Part shown: one piece after another, positions 52,551-60,614 of the stretch
Numbering within the stretch: position 1 is the first letter of the stretch
Layout: each line of letters begins with the position of its first letter
Source of the DNA: Parvicella tangerina
GTDB taxonomy: Bacteria; Bacteroidota; Bacteroidia; Flavobacteriales_D; Parvicellaceae
Length of the DNA: 64,000 nt
Direction of reading: 5' to 3'
Assembly: GCF_907165195.1 (NCBI RefSeq)
Contig: NZ_OU015584.1
Span: forward strand, 806,001-870,000
The notes under the pieces: model-generated
The model's database searches: none
Seen by the model: the letters and a program-made list of their open reading frames with translations, nothing else
What the model was told of the DNA's origin: nothing
Translations under genes and position numbers: made by a program

Positions 52551-55205
52551 ATGGTTAAATGCGGTATTCTATTGGTGTTGACATTGGTTGCTCAAAGTTT
52601 TTTTGCACATAGAGGAGATTACCTTGCAATTGAAGATGTTGAGATCACTGAGAGTCACGATGATTATGTTTATTCTTTTGTAATTGAAAATATCAAGTTA
52701 AAGCCTTATACAGGTGTCAGAATTGAGTTTTGGATTAATGGGGAAACGGAGGGAATAAAGATTTATGACTATATAGATGCGTCACAACAATTCATTCTTG
52801 AGCGGTTTGTAGTGCCTAAACATAAATTGGATCTGGAAAATGATCATGTGAATATTGAAATCACAGAGATTTTTGGAAAGAAAAACGACTGGGGAGGTTG
52901 GGATAGCCCGAATCAAAAAGAAAAGCAAGTAAATACACTGTATTCAGAGTTTTATGTTGATGCCCCTTGGAGGATGCCCAAGTATGATGACCTGGGAGAG
53001 TTAAATGATGTGCCTCTTCATTTTTATTTACATGATGCAGACTTAGTTGTAGGAACTACTGTTCAGATAGATATGATTGATGTCAAAATTAAGAATGCTT
53101 CAGACAACTCCTTCGGAAATGTCTTAACATTTGATTCGCTATCAGCCAGTGAGTTTGAGACGTTGTTTTCGTGTTCATCTCAAAACGATAATTCTTTTAG
53201 TATTCAAGGGTTTGACCTAACTAGTTTTGTTTCAAGTAGCTCAACAACAATTGATTTTAATCAATCATCTGATTTTTGGAATGATTACGTTGAAGTTGAT
53301 GCAACTTATTGGTTTTTTACATTCAATCTTCCAGCAGAAGTTCTGGTAGGTTTTCAAGATGTTATTGATGTGCAGATTACTATTCATTATGGCAACCTAA
53401 CCTTTTCTGACGATGTTATTGGGTTGAGGATATTTAGATCTTCAGAAAATATCCCGTCACTGCCAGACTTTTATAGAGGAGATACTCATTTACACTCCAT
53501 CTATACACAAAATGATGCTGAAACAGGCTTACCCTTATGTGGTACAAAGGAAGCGGCTAGGCTCATTGGGTTGGACTGGATAACAACTACAGATCATACC
53601 AGTGATTTTGATAATTATGGGACAACGGTTGCCGCAAACTGGGATCGAATCAAACAGGAGGCCCAGCAACTTAACCAGTCAGATCAGAGTTTAATTTACA
53701 TACCAGGACAAGAGGTGGCACTGAATAATCATGATGATAAATTAGTTCACATGCTCGCCTATCCTGATCATGCAAATGTTTACAGTTTACCCTTCCTTGG
53801 TGATGGAGACGGAGATGTGACACCAACGGGCGTCTCTATTAATTCTGCTTTAAACAATCTATACTTGTCTGGGGGATTTGCTTATGCTGCTCACCCTTTT
53901 GCTACAGAAGATAGATTGCCGACTATTCCTGTTGATGGTTATCTCTGGAACCTGGGAGATGATGGGTTTCCGGATAATTCAGGCGTTTTTCCCAGTACAG
54001 GAGGAAGCATTATTTGTAATGATATTGGAGCACCGTCTGATGTGTACAGTAGTGATGCTGGAAAGTTGATAAAAGATGGGCTGGCTGGTGCACAAATTTG
54101 GAACGTTAGAAACAACTTGGAAAGCACTGGAGATGAGTTGGATCCCTGGGATGTTGATAATGGTGGCGGAGGTTTCTCTGTCGTAGATACTGCCTCTTTT
54201 GGGTATCATATCAAGCGGTTCAGACAGGGACAGGAAGTTGTTAACTATATTAATCAATTGGGACTTCGGTTAAAAACAGAAAATGATAGTTTAGAGAACT
54301 GGAAAATGTTTTTCTCTGCTGGCGCTGATGCGCATGGGTCTTTTAACTTTAGTAATACAGATGATTTTGCAGGATTCGGGACGATTAATGACAACGCTGT
54401 AGGTAAGGTGAATACGGTAGTGTATTGTCCAGAGGGTATGAAAGTGGATGGGAGTGGAGTTCTGGAGGCTTTAAGAAATGGTAGAGCCTCGTTGTCTGAT
54501 GGCCCCATAATAAGTATAGGTATCAGTGATGATGGTAATAACAATTCTAGTGAATTGCTAATGGGAAGTGATAGCGAAGTCGATATTGCCTTTTTAGGTG
54601 ATTATTTCCTTAATGCTGATTTCGTTACGTCACAAGAGTTTGGAGAAGTGGATACGATAGTGCTTATTGTGGGAACTCAATCGGGTGAATTTACACTTGG
54701 TGTTGATACCTCGTGGTATCAATCGGGTGTTGTTAATAAGCAAATCTCTTTGGAGGATGCGATAACTAGTGCCATGGGGTTAGCTGAGGTTCCTCAGGAT
54801 GAGTATATATACATCCGGGCGGAATTAAGAACGTTCAAAGATCTGTCATCTGTGGCAGGAGTTCACAAAACAAGCTATCAATACCACCATTCATTCACGA
54901 ATCCGATTTGGTTAAAATTCAAGGAGGTAACGGCAGAGGTCGACTTTCTTACGCTACAAGGTTTGCCAAACCCTTTTGATGAACAGTTAAGTTTGACGAT
55001 AAAGACGAATGAACCGGAAGATGTTGTCATTCAGTTTTTTGATGAGCTGGGAAGGATAGTTTATTCCAGAGAGGTTTATGTTTATTACAAGGAAACGATC
55101 GTGCTAACAGAAAATGAATTGCCGATTGCTCCTAGTGGTTATTTTGTTCGTGCAAAAACATCAGACGAAACAGTCGTTGAGAGGCTGATCAAGGTCAACT
55201 ATTGA
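52551..55205 (+). CDS. T9SS-secreted PHP-domain metallohydrolase (CehA/McbA-like)
   Basis: The 884-residue protein has a signal peptide (about residues 1-19), an N-terminal beta-sandwich region and a PHP phosphoesterase-like domain (about 310-620). The metal motifs are visible: His313 and His315 in GDTHLHS, Asp348-His349 in TTDHT, GQEV near 386, HMLAYP, YAAHPFA and Asp593/His595 in SAGADAHG. A type A T9SS sorting domain ends the protein (GLPNPFDEQLSLTIKTNE, IQFFDELGRIVY, SGYFVRAKT). It should act outside the cell or at its surface. The substrate is unknown. Its end overlaps the convergent SCO gene by seven bases. Confidence 0.88.
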   Translation: MVKCGILLVLTLVAQSFFAHRGDYLAIEDVEITESHDDYVYSFVIENIKLKPYTGVRIEFWINGETEGIKIYDYIDASQQFILERFVVPKHKLDLENDHVNIEITEIFGKKNDWGGWDSPNQKEKQVNTLYSEFYVDAPWRMPKYDDLGELNDVPLHFYLHDADLVVGTTVQIDMIDVKIKNASDNSFGNVLTFDSLSASEFETLFSCSSQNDNSFSIQGFDLTSFVSSSSTTIDFNQSSDFWNDYVEVDATYWFFTFNLPAEVLVGFQDVIDVQITIHYGNLTFSDDVIGLRIFRSSENIPSLPDFYRGDTHLHSIYTQNDAETGLPLCGTKEAARLIGLDWITTTDHTSDFDNYGTTVAANWDRIKQEAQQLNQSDQSLIYIPGQEVALNNHDDKLVHMLAYPDHANVYSLPFLGDGDGDVTPTGVSINSALNNLYLSGGFAYAAHPFATEDRLPTIPVDGYLWNLGDDGFPDNSGVFPSTGGSIICNDIGAPSDVYSSDAGKLIKDGLAGAQIWNVRNNLESTGDELDPWDVDNGGGGFSVVDTASFGYHIKRFRQGQEVVNYINQLGLRLKTENDSLENWKMFFSAGADAHGSFNFSNTDDFAGFGTINDNAVGKVNTVVYCPEGMKVDGSGVLEALRNGRASLSDGPIISIGISDDGNNNSSELLMGSDSEVDIAFLGDYFLNADFVTSQEFGEVDTIVLIVGTQSGEFTLGVDTSWYQSGVVNKQISLEDAITSAMGLAEVPQDEYIYIRAELRTFKDLSSVAGVHKTSYQYHHSFTNPIWLKFKEVTAEVDFLTLQGLPNPFDEQLSLTIKTNEPEDVVIQFFDELGRIVYSREVYVYYKETIVLTENELPIAPSGYFVRAKTSDETVVERLIKVNY

Positions 55206-55858
55206 TCAAGAAGTAAGTTGATGTCTTCGGCTAATTGCTTCATGTCTTTATCACTGGTCCCATCGTACATCCCTCTTATTTGCCCTTTCGTATCGATCAG
55301 TACAACATTTTCCGTGTGAATGAAGTCGTTTTCACTTCCGTGCGAATAGTTGGGGTCATCTTTGTCTGGGGCAACTAGGTAACTTTTGCGTGCAAGTTCA
55401 TAAAGGTGGCTTTTATCCCCAGTAAGAAACATCCAGCTCTTCGAGTCGGCCCCATAGCTTTCAGCATATTCTTTCAAGGCCTCGGCCGTATCCGTTTCTG
55501 GCATAACCGTATGAGATAAGAATAATACATCGCCAGAATTTTTGAACTGACCATAGACTTTAGCAAGCTTTCCATTCATGAGTGGACAGATTCCCGGGCA
55601 AGTAGCAAAAAAGTAATTCACAACTGCAATCTTATCATTGAGAATGCTCTTATCAACCCATATACCGTCCTGATTTTGAAGATAAAAGTCTGAGATAGTG
55701 TGATAGTTTCCTTTGTTCTGAAGGGATGGGTCCACCAGATCGGGGTTAACATCCACGGGGTTTATTATTGGTAGTTCCCGCTTCTCTTCGGATAGGATCC
55801 ACATCCCTGAAATTACAGCAATAATAAAGATAACAATAAACGCGATCAAGCTTTTCAT
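55199..55858 (-). CDS. SCO1/SenC-family protein
   Basis: The 219-residue protein has a membrane anchor (about residues 4-22) and a thioredoxin-like domain with the copper ligands Cys87 and Cys91 (ATCPGICPLM) and His181 (DFIHTENVVLID). It probably delivers copper or thiol equivalents to cytochrome oxidase. No cytochrome oxidase genes are in the window. Its start codon lies four bases after a TACCTTTG box. Confidence 0.93.
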   Translation of the reverse strand: MKSLIAFIVIFIIAVISGMWILSEEKRELPIINPVDVNPDLVDPSLQNKGNYHTISDFYLQNQDGIWVDKSILNDKIAVVNYFFATCPGICPLMNGKLAKVYGQFKNSGDVLFLSHTVMPETDTAEALKEYAESYGADSKSWMFLTGDKSHLYELARKSYLVAPDKDDPNYSHGSENDFIHTENVVLIDTKGQIRGMYDGTSDKDMKQLAEDINLLLDQ

Positions 55859-55862
55859 GCTA

Positions 55863-55898
55863 CAAAGGTACTGCTCCCCTGCGAATTGAGTACCTTTG
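55863..55898. promoter_or_regulatory. Divergent, mirror-image pair of -7 boxes
   Basis: CAAAGGTAC at 55863-55871 and GTACCTTTG at 55890-55898 form a 9-bp inverted repeat 18 bases apart. Read outward, each gives a TACCTTTG box: minus for the SCO gene (4 bases before its ATG), plus for the gene at 55919. Neither has a clear -33 TTG. Confidence 0.55.
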
Positions 55899-55918
55899 AA
55901 TCAAAATTATTGTGATCC

Positions 55919-56623
55919 ATGGCTTACGAAAATTTAGAGCAACTCAAAGAATTAGAGTCAGTACTAGAACGGTTGGATGAGCTTATCGAAGACGAAGACT
56001 TCTTTCGCTCAGATGTTGAAGGTTACGTTATTCGTTACAATGAATGCATCAATCAAGCGAGCAATATTCTCGATGAGGTTCTTGAAAATGATCCTGAAAT
56101 ACCGATTGCTCATGAGACCTTTTTTGAAAAAGCACCAACTTTCACGGAAGAACAAATTTTAGTATATGAGGAGTTAGAAGGATTTGGATTAAATCAACTA
56201 AATGAATTTAGGTTAGAGTTAGCAGAATTATTGGAGGATGCTCAGGAAAAACCTAGAAAGGATCTTTTCAATCAGCTAACGATTCCTGTATTGAGCTTAG
56301 TCAATCATCAGGAACATCCCACCAGGCCAGGTTATTTAGTTTATCACTTTAAGATTCCAGAGCATGCCTCTTATTTTGAAGAGCTGATGAATGAGCGAGG
56401 ATTGTTTTACGAGCGGTTTGACGAACAAAGAAATGGTGAAGACGTTTACTGGTTTGGAGTAAGAGATGGAGATCATGATGCAGTCGAAATTATTAATTAT
56501 ACCGTAAAAGGAAAGTTCAGAAAGCCACTAATTCGAGATAAGGGAGCGCGTTATTTTGTAATCGGCTTTGGTATTTTGATAATTTTGCTTGCCATTGTAG
56601 GTGCGATTATGAGTAACCTGTAA
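55919..56623 (+). CDS. Tail-anchored protein of unknown function
   Basis: The 234-residue protein has an acidic coiled-coil-like N-terminal region (residues 1-60; LEQLKELESVLERLDELIEDED), a mid-region with FKIPEHASYFEELMNERGLFYERFD and a single C-terminal membrane span (about 208-232; FVIGFGILIILLAIVGAIM) with only a few residues after it, so it is probably tail-anchored with its bulk in the cytoplasm. No family is recognised. It starts 20 bases after a TACCTTTG box. Confidence 0.65.
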   Translation: MAYENLEQLKELESVLERLDELIEDEDFFRSDVEGYVIRYNECINQASNILDEVLENDPEIPIAHETFFEKAPTFTEEQILVYEELEGFGLNQLNEFRLELAELLEDAQEKPRKDLFNQLTIPVLSLVNHQEHPTRPGYLVYHFKIPEHASYFEELMNERGLFYERFDEQRNGEDVYWFGVRDGDHDAVEIINYTVKGKFRKPLIRDKGARYFVIGFGILIILLAIVGAIMSNL

Positions 56624-56667
56624 CCTTTTGGGGTAATTGTCGTTTTATGGTAACCTTTATTTGACAA

Positions 56668-57843
56668 GTGAGATATTTGATTGTTTTAATAGCAGGGGTG
56701 TGCTGTTTTGGTTTGTTGTCACACATGAGTAGCAATAATGGCTTTTGTGAGGATTGTCCTACGCCAGGAGATGAGAAGAAAAAAGCTAAGGACACGGCTA
56801 AAGCAGTAGTTGCTTATGGTAGCGATTACCTCTTCGAAACTAATGTCAATTTCAAGGATCTTAACATTGAAGAACGTATCGATTCACTGATTCGACTTGA
56901 TTCACTCACAGAAAGTGTAAAAAAAGAAATTGCGTTTTATAAAACGGTTGCGGATAAGTCACAAGAACAGATCTATGAAATGGTAGATTCGTTGTTCGAG
57001 CTTGACTCTGTCCCTTTCGCACTCATTAATCAAATTAACCTATATGTTGCAATGATGCCTGGCCATATTGAACTCCCAGATGAGTTTGAGGTGGTGAAGG
57101 AGGATGGTTCGCCTTATCCAGCAAATGCGTACTATCATTTTTGGAGTAATAAACAGTCATGGTATTACCCAGATTCCATTCATGCAAAGGATAGTACGTT
57201 GGTATTGGTGTTAGCCGATGAAAGAAAAGGAATGAAGTATAATCATCCGCTTTGTCAAAAGACCTTAAGGAGGTATTATGGAACGGTAACTTCTCCTTAC
57301 GGCTGGCGAGATGGAAAGGCTCATAATGGCGTTGATCTAGAATTGCATCATTACGATTCCATCCTGAATATGTTTGATGGTAAAGTGCGTGTAGCCAGAA
57401 CAATGGGTGGTTTTGGTAGGGTTGTCATTGTTAGACATTATAATGGACTAGAGTCTTTATATGCTCACATGAGTAAGATTAGAGTGCATGAAGGTGACAC
57501 AGTTAAGGCGGGGCAACTTCTTGGTCATGGTGGTCAAACAGGAAATGCTACAGGAACCCATTTGCACATGGAGATTAGGTTTAAAGGATTACCCGTTAAC
57601 CCTGCCCATATTATTTCTTTTCAGGATAAAGAGCTGTATTCAGATACATTGATTCTAAAAAAATACAAGCACAGGTATATTGCCTATCCCTATGGAAAGG
57701 AGTTCCACATCGTTACCAAAAGAGACTCTCCTTATCGTATAGCCAAGCGATACGGAATGGATTTGACAGCTCTCTGCGAGTTGAATGGAATCACAAAAAA
57801 ATCGAAGCTGCTTGTAGGCCAGAAAATAAAGATCCAACAGTAG
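56668..57843 (+). CDS. M23-family peptidoglycan endopeptidase with LysM
   Basis: The 391-residue protein starts at GTG 56668. A signal-like hydrophobic stretch (residues 4-16) is followed by a charged region, an M23 peptidase domain (about 200-315) with metal ligands in HNGVDLELH and HGGQTGNATGTHLHMEIR, and a C-terminal LysM (about 343-391; FHIVTKRDSPYRIAKRYGMDLTALCELNG). It cuts peptidoglycan cross-links in the envelope. All zinc-binding His and Asp seen in active members are present. Confidence 0.92.
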   Translation: MRYLIVLIAGVCCFGLLSHMSSNNGFCEDCPTPGDEKKKAKDTAKAVVAYGSDYLFETNVNFKDLNIEERIDSLIRLDSLTESVKKEIAFYKTVADKSQEQIYEMVDSLFELDSVPFALINQINLYVAMMPGHIELPDEFEVVKEDGSPYPANAYYHFWSNKQSWYYPDSIHAKDSTLVLVLADERKGMKYNHPLCQKTLRRYYGTVTSPYGWRDGKAHNGVDLELHHYDSILNMFDGKVRVARTMGGFGRVVIVRHYNGLESLYAHMSKIRVHEGDTVKAGQLLGHGGQTGNATGTHLHMEIRFKGLPVNPAHIISFQDKELYSDTLILKKYKHRYIAYPYGKEFHIVTKRDSPYRIAKRYGMDLTALCELNGITKKSKLLVGQKIKIQQ

Positions 57844-57877
57844 CTCGATTCGGGTTTTATATTGCCCGAAGAATCCA

Positions 57878-57885
57878 TATCTTTG
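57878..57885 (+). promoter_or_regulatory. -7 box of rocD
   Basis: TATCTTTG, full match to TAnnTTTG, 12 bases before the ATG at 57898. It decides against the earlier start at 57862. Confidence 0.5.
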
Positions 57886-57897
57886 TTTGCAGTAGAA

Positions 57898-59162
57898 ATG
57901 AATAAACAAGAAAAGATGGAAACAACGGCAATGTCAACAATAAGCTCGAAAGAAGCAATAAACATGGAAGATAAGTATGGAGCACATAATTATCATCCGT
58001 TACCTGTAGTACTGGCTAAAGGAGAGGGAGTCTATGTGTGGGACTGTGAGGGAAAAAATATTATGATTTTCTTTCGGCCTATTCAGCGGTTAATCAAGGG
58101 CATTGTCATCCAAAAATTGTAGGAGCACTCACCGAGCAGGCAAAGACCTTAACGTTAACATCAAGGGCGTTTTACAATGATGCGCTGGGACCATACGAGA
58201 AATATATTACAGATTACTTTGGGTTTGACAAAGTACTTCCCATGAATACGGGAGCTGAGGCAGTTGAAACGGCAATTAAGATTTGTAGAAAATGGGCGTA
58301 CGAGAAAAAAGGAATTCCTGAAAATAAAGCGAAGATCATTGTTTGTGAAAATAACTTTCACGGACGAACAACTACGATTATCTCTTTTTCGAATGATCCT
58401 GTAGCAAATACTCATTTTGGTCCTTTTACACCTGGCTTTGAAAGAATTCCTTATGATGATTTAGGTGCACTGGAGGAAGCTCTTAAAGATGAGAATGTGG
58501 CGGGATTTTTAGTAGAGCCTATTCAAGGAGAAGCAGGGGTTTTTGTTCCTTCGGATGGCTACTTGAAAGGAGCTGCTAGAATGTGTAATGAAAGAAACGT
58601 ACTATTTATAGCAGATGAGGTACAAACAGGAATCGCCAGAACGGGTGATCTTCTGGCTGTAAATCATGAAGACGTTAACCCAGATATCTTAATTTTAGGT
58701 AAGGCAGTTTCTGGAGGTGTTTATCCAGTTTCTGCTGTGTTAGCAGATGATGAGGTGATGAATGTAATCGGTCCTGGACAACATGGTAGTACGTTTGGCG
58801 GAAACCCATTGGCAGCAAAAGTTGCTGTTGCTGCATTGGAAGTCGTTAAAGAAGAGAATTTAGCGGAAAATGCAAGCTACTTAGGTAAGCTGTTTAGAGC
58901 TGAAATGGATAAAATCATAGAGAAGACGGACCTTGTAAGCAAGGTAAGAGGAAGAGGTCTGTTAAATGCTATCCTGATCAATGATACTGAAGATTCTAGC
59001 ACAGCATGGGATATTTGCATGGCCATGAAAGAAAATGGACTATTGGCAAAACCAACTCATGGAAATATTATTCGTTTTGCCCCTCCTTTAGTAATGACAG
59101 AGGAGCAATTGCTAGATTGTGTAGCCATTATTGAAAAGACGTTGATGGAGTTTAAAAAATAA
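57898..59162 (+). pseudogene. rocD: Ornithine aminotransferase with a one-base frameshift
   Basis: The first frame (from ATG 57898) gives a normal start (SSKEAINMEDKYGAHNYHPLPVVL) and [12 protein letters not shown], then leaves the correct frame at the run of six A (58053-58058). From there the other frame gives [23 protein letters not shown] without interruption to [13 protein letters not shown] and on to 59162. The PLP lysine lies in [12 protein letters not shown]. All the rest looks intact. A seventh A, or a -1 slip at AAAAAAT, restores [11 protein letters not shown]. It converts ornithine and 2-oxoglutarate to glutamate semialdehyde. It may be a sequencing or assembly error in a homopolymer, a real mutation or, less likely, programmed slippage. 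Confidence 0.85.
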
Positions 59163-59186
59163 GCACTACTAGATAGTTTTTTTCTA

Positions 59187-59221
59187 ATCACTGTCATCTT
59201 CTTGATGGCAGTGATTTTTTT
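59187..59221 (+). terminator. Terminator after rocD
   Basis: A 13-bp stem (59187-59199 with 59205-59217, 5-base loop, one G-U pair) runs into a T-run that overlaps the stop codon (59220-59222) of the convergent gene. On the other strand no T-run follows, so it acts for rocD only. Confidence 0.9.
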
Positions 59222-60473
59222 ATAAAGATAAGGCCGATAGTACTTGGTCAACCTCTTTGTTGTAATCTTCCAATGATTTGATGTCTTTGAGGTCTCTTTT
59301 TCTTATGACGAAGCGATTAAAAAATGTTTTCAGTTTAATCTCTCCCAAAGGTTTGACGATAAAGCAATCTTTGTTCTTTTTGTAAACGTGTGCAATGAGG
59401 ATATCATTGGGGTCAGTGAGACAAGGTTCAAAATATGACTTACGAGGCTTGAATAGGTCTCCTTTAAGCACAATGAGTTCATCGTTGCTAACCAGATAAC
59501 ATTCTCGAAATTTTCTTCCTCTTGACTTAATCGTAGTGTTGTCATCTGTAAACGGTTTAGTGATCAAGTCAATCAATCCACCGATTCCACTGGCAATTGT
59601 ACTCGCTACTGGAACATCTACATTAATGCTGGGCATGCTAGACGTTTTGAACTCATAATACTTTTCTTCTTCATTGAACGTCATTTCTATGTCTGACTCT
59701 ACCCAGACTGTATCTCCATCAACAACTTCAATATCCCAAAGCTGCATGCTAGTGTCGATAGCACTTGCAGGAATACGAACTAAGATCGAGTCGTTGGGCT
59801 TAACGGGGACTCCATCAACTTGAGCTTCAGTGAATATCATTCCGCCAGACTTTAAACATCTTCCGTCTGCGGTCATTGTGCTTAAACCATTCTGATAAAT
59901 GCTGTAGGGGGACAATACTTCTCGTGTAGAAAAGGAGATGTCTTTGATTTTATTCGGAAAAAAAGTTTCTGCTTTGATATGGAATTCTACGCCTTCTGGA
60001 AATGTTATGATGGTATCATTTTCAAAGTTTTTAGGTTCTGCGGTCTTTTCCTCTTCAGATGTGATGCATTTAGGACTCTTGTTATAGTTAATAATGATAT
60101 CCACCCTTCGGTTAGACCTACGACCTTTTGCCGTTTCATTGGAGTATTTTGGTTGGGACTTGCCAAGTGAAGAGATGGTACTGGTAACAGGGAGAAAGTC
60201 CGCTAACAACTCTTTAACAGCTGAAGCTCTTTTCAGTCCTAGTTTTTGGTTATATTGATTTGAACTATAAGCATCCGTATTACCAATGATCTGAATTGAA
60301 ACTACCTCTACAGAATCCAAGAAAGGAAGCGTCTCTCCGAAGATTCTTGTTTTTTCCGCTGCGGATACTTCATGTTTGTCGGACTCAAAATAAACGGAAA
60401 ATACCTGCTGATCCTGACCAAACAAAAATGAGAACGATAGAATAAGAAGCAATGAAGTGGTAAAGCGTATCAT
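59220..60473 (-). CDS. OmpA-fold protein with an N-terminal OmpA domain and unknown C-terminal region
   Basis: I start at ATG 60473 (MIRFTTSLLLILSFSFLFGQ), giving 417 residues and a clear signal peptide; an earlier frame begins at 60497. The OmpA-like domain comes first (about residues 22-120; VYFESDKHEVSAAEKTRIFGETL, NTDAYSSNQYNQKLGLKRA, RRSNRRVDIIINY), which is unlike the usual C-terminal placement. The following 290 residues form a separate beta-rich region of unknown family that includes a FPEGVEFHIKAETFFP start. Peptidoglycan binding by the OmpA domain is likely; the rest is unknown. Confidence 0.75.
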   Translation of the reverse strand: MIRFTTSLLLILSFSFLFGQDQQVFSVYFESDKHEVSAAEKTRIFGETLPFLDSVEVVSIQIIGNTDAYSSNQYNQKLGLKRASAVKELLADFLPVTSTISSLGKSQPKYSNETAKGRRSNRRVDIIINYNKSPKCITSEEEKTAEPKNFENDTIITFPEGVEFHIKAETFFPNKIKDISFSTREVLSPYSIYQNGLSTMTADGRCLKSGGMIFTEAQVDGVPVKPNDSILVRIPASAIDTSMQLWDIEVVDGDTVWVESDIEMTFNEEEKYYEFKTSSMPSINVDVPVASTIASGIGGLIDLITKPFTDDNTTIKSRGRKFRECYLVSNDELIVLKGDLFKPRKSYFEPCLTDPNDILIAHVYKKNKDCFIVKPLGEIKLKTFFNRFVIRKRDLKDIKSLEDYNKEVDQVLSALSL

Positions 60474-60541
60474 AGTGACTTTATACACATAATACATTAA
60501 TTTGGTTTAGTTACAGAAAGCTTTTAAGGAGTGATTAGAAG

Positions 60542-60568
60542 GAGGGAGTTCTCATAGAGTACTCCCTC
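60542..60568. terminator. Hairpin between two convergent-independent minus-strand genes
   Basis: An 8-bp stem, GAGGGAGT (60542-60549) with ACTCCCTC (60561-60568). On the plus strand it is followed by TTTT. On the minus strand, where the adhesin gene ends at 60615, the T-run is poor (CCTTCTAAT). A terminator for the giant adhesin gene is possible. Confidence 0.5.
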
Positions 60569-60614
60569 TTTTAATGTTTGAGTTTAATGTAGTGTGAAAT
60601 TCAATAAACTAACA

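Noticed and set aside
57862-58122. Independent 86-residue gene before the aminotransferase
   Set aside because: Its sequence is the N-terminus of ornithine aminotransferase; the two frames join at the A-run, so it is one frameshifted gene.
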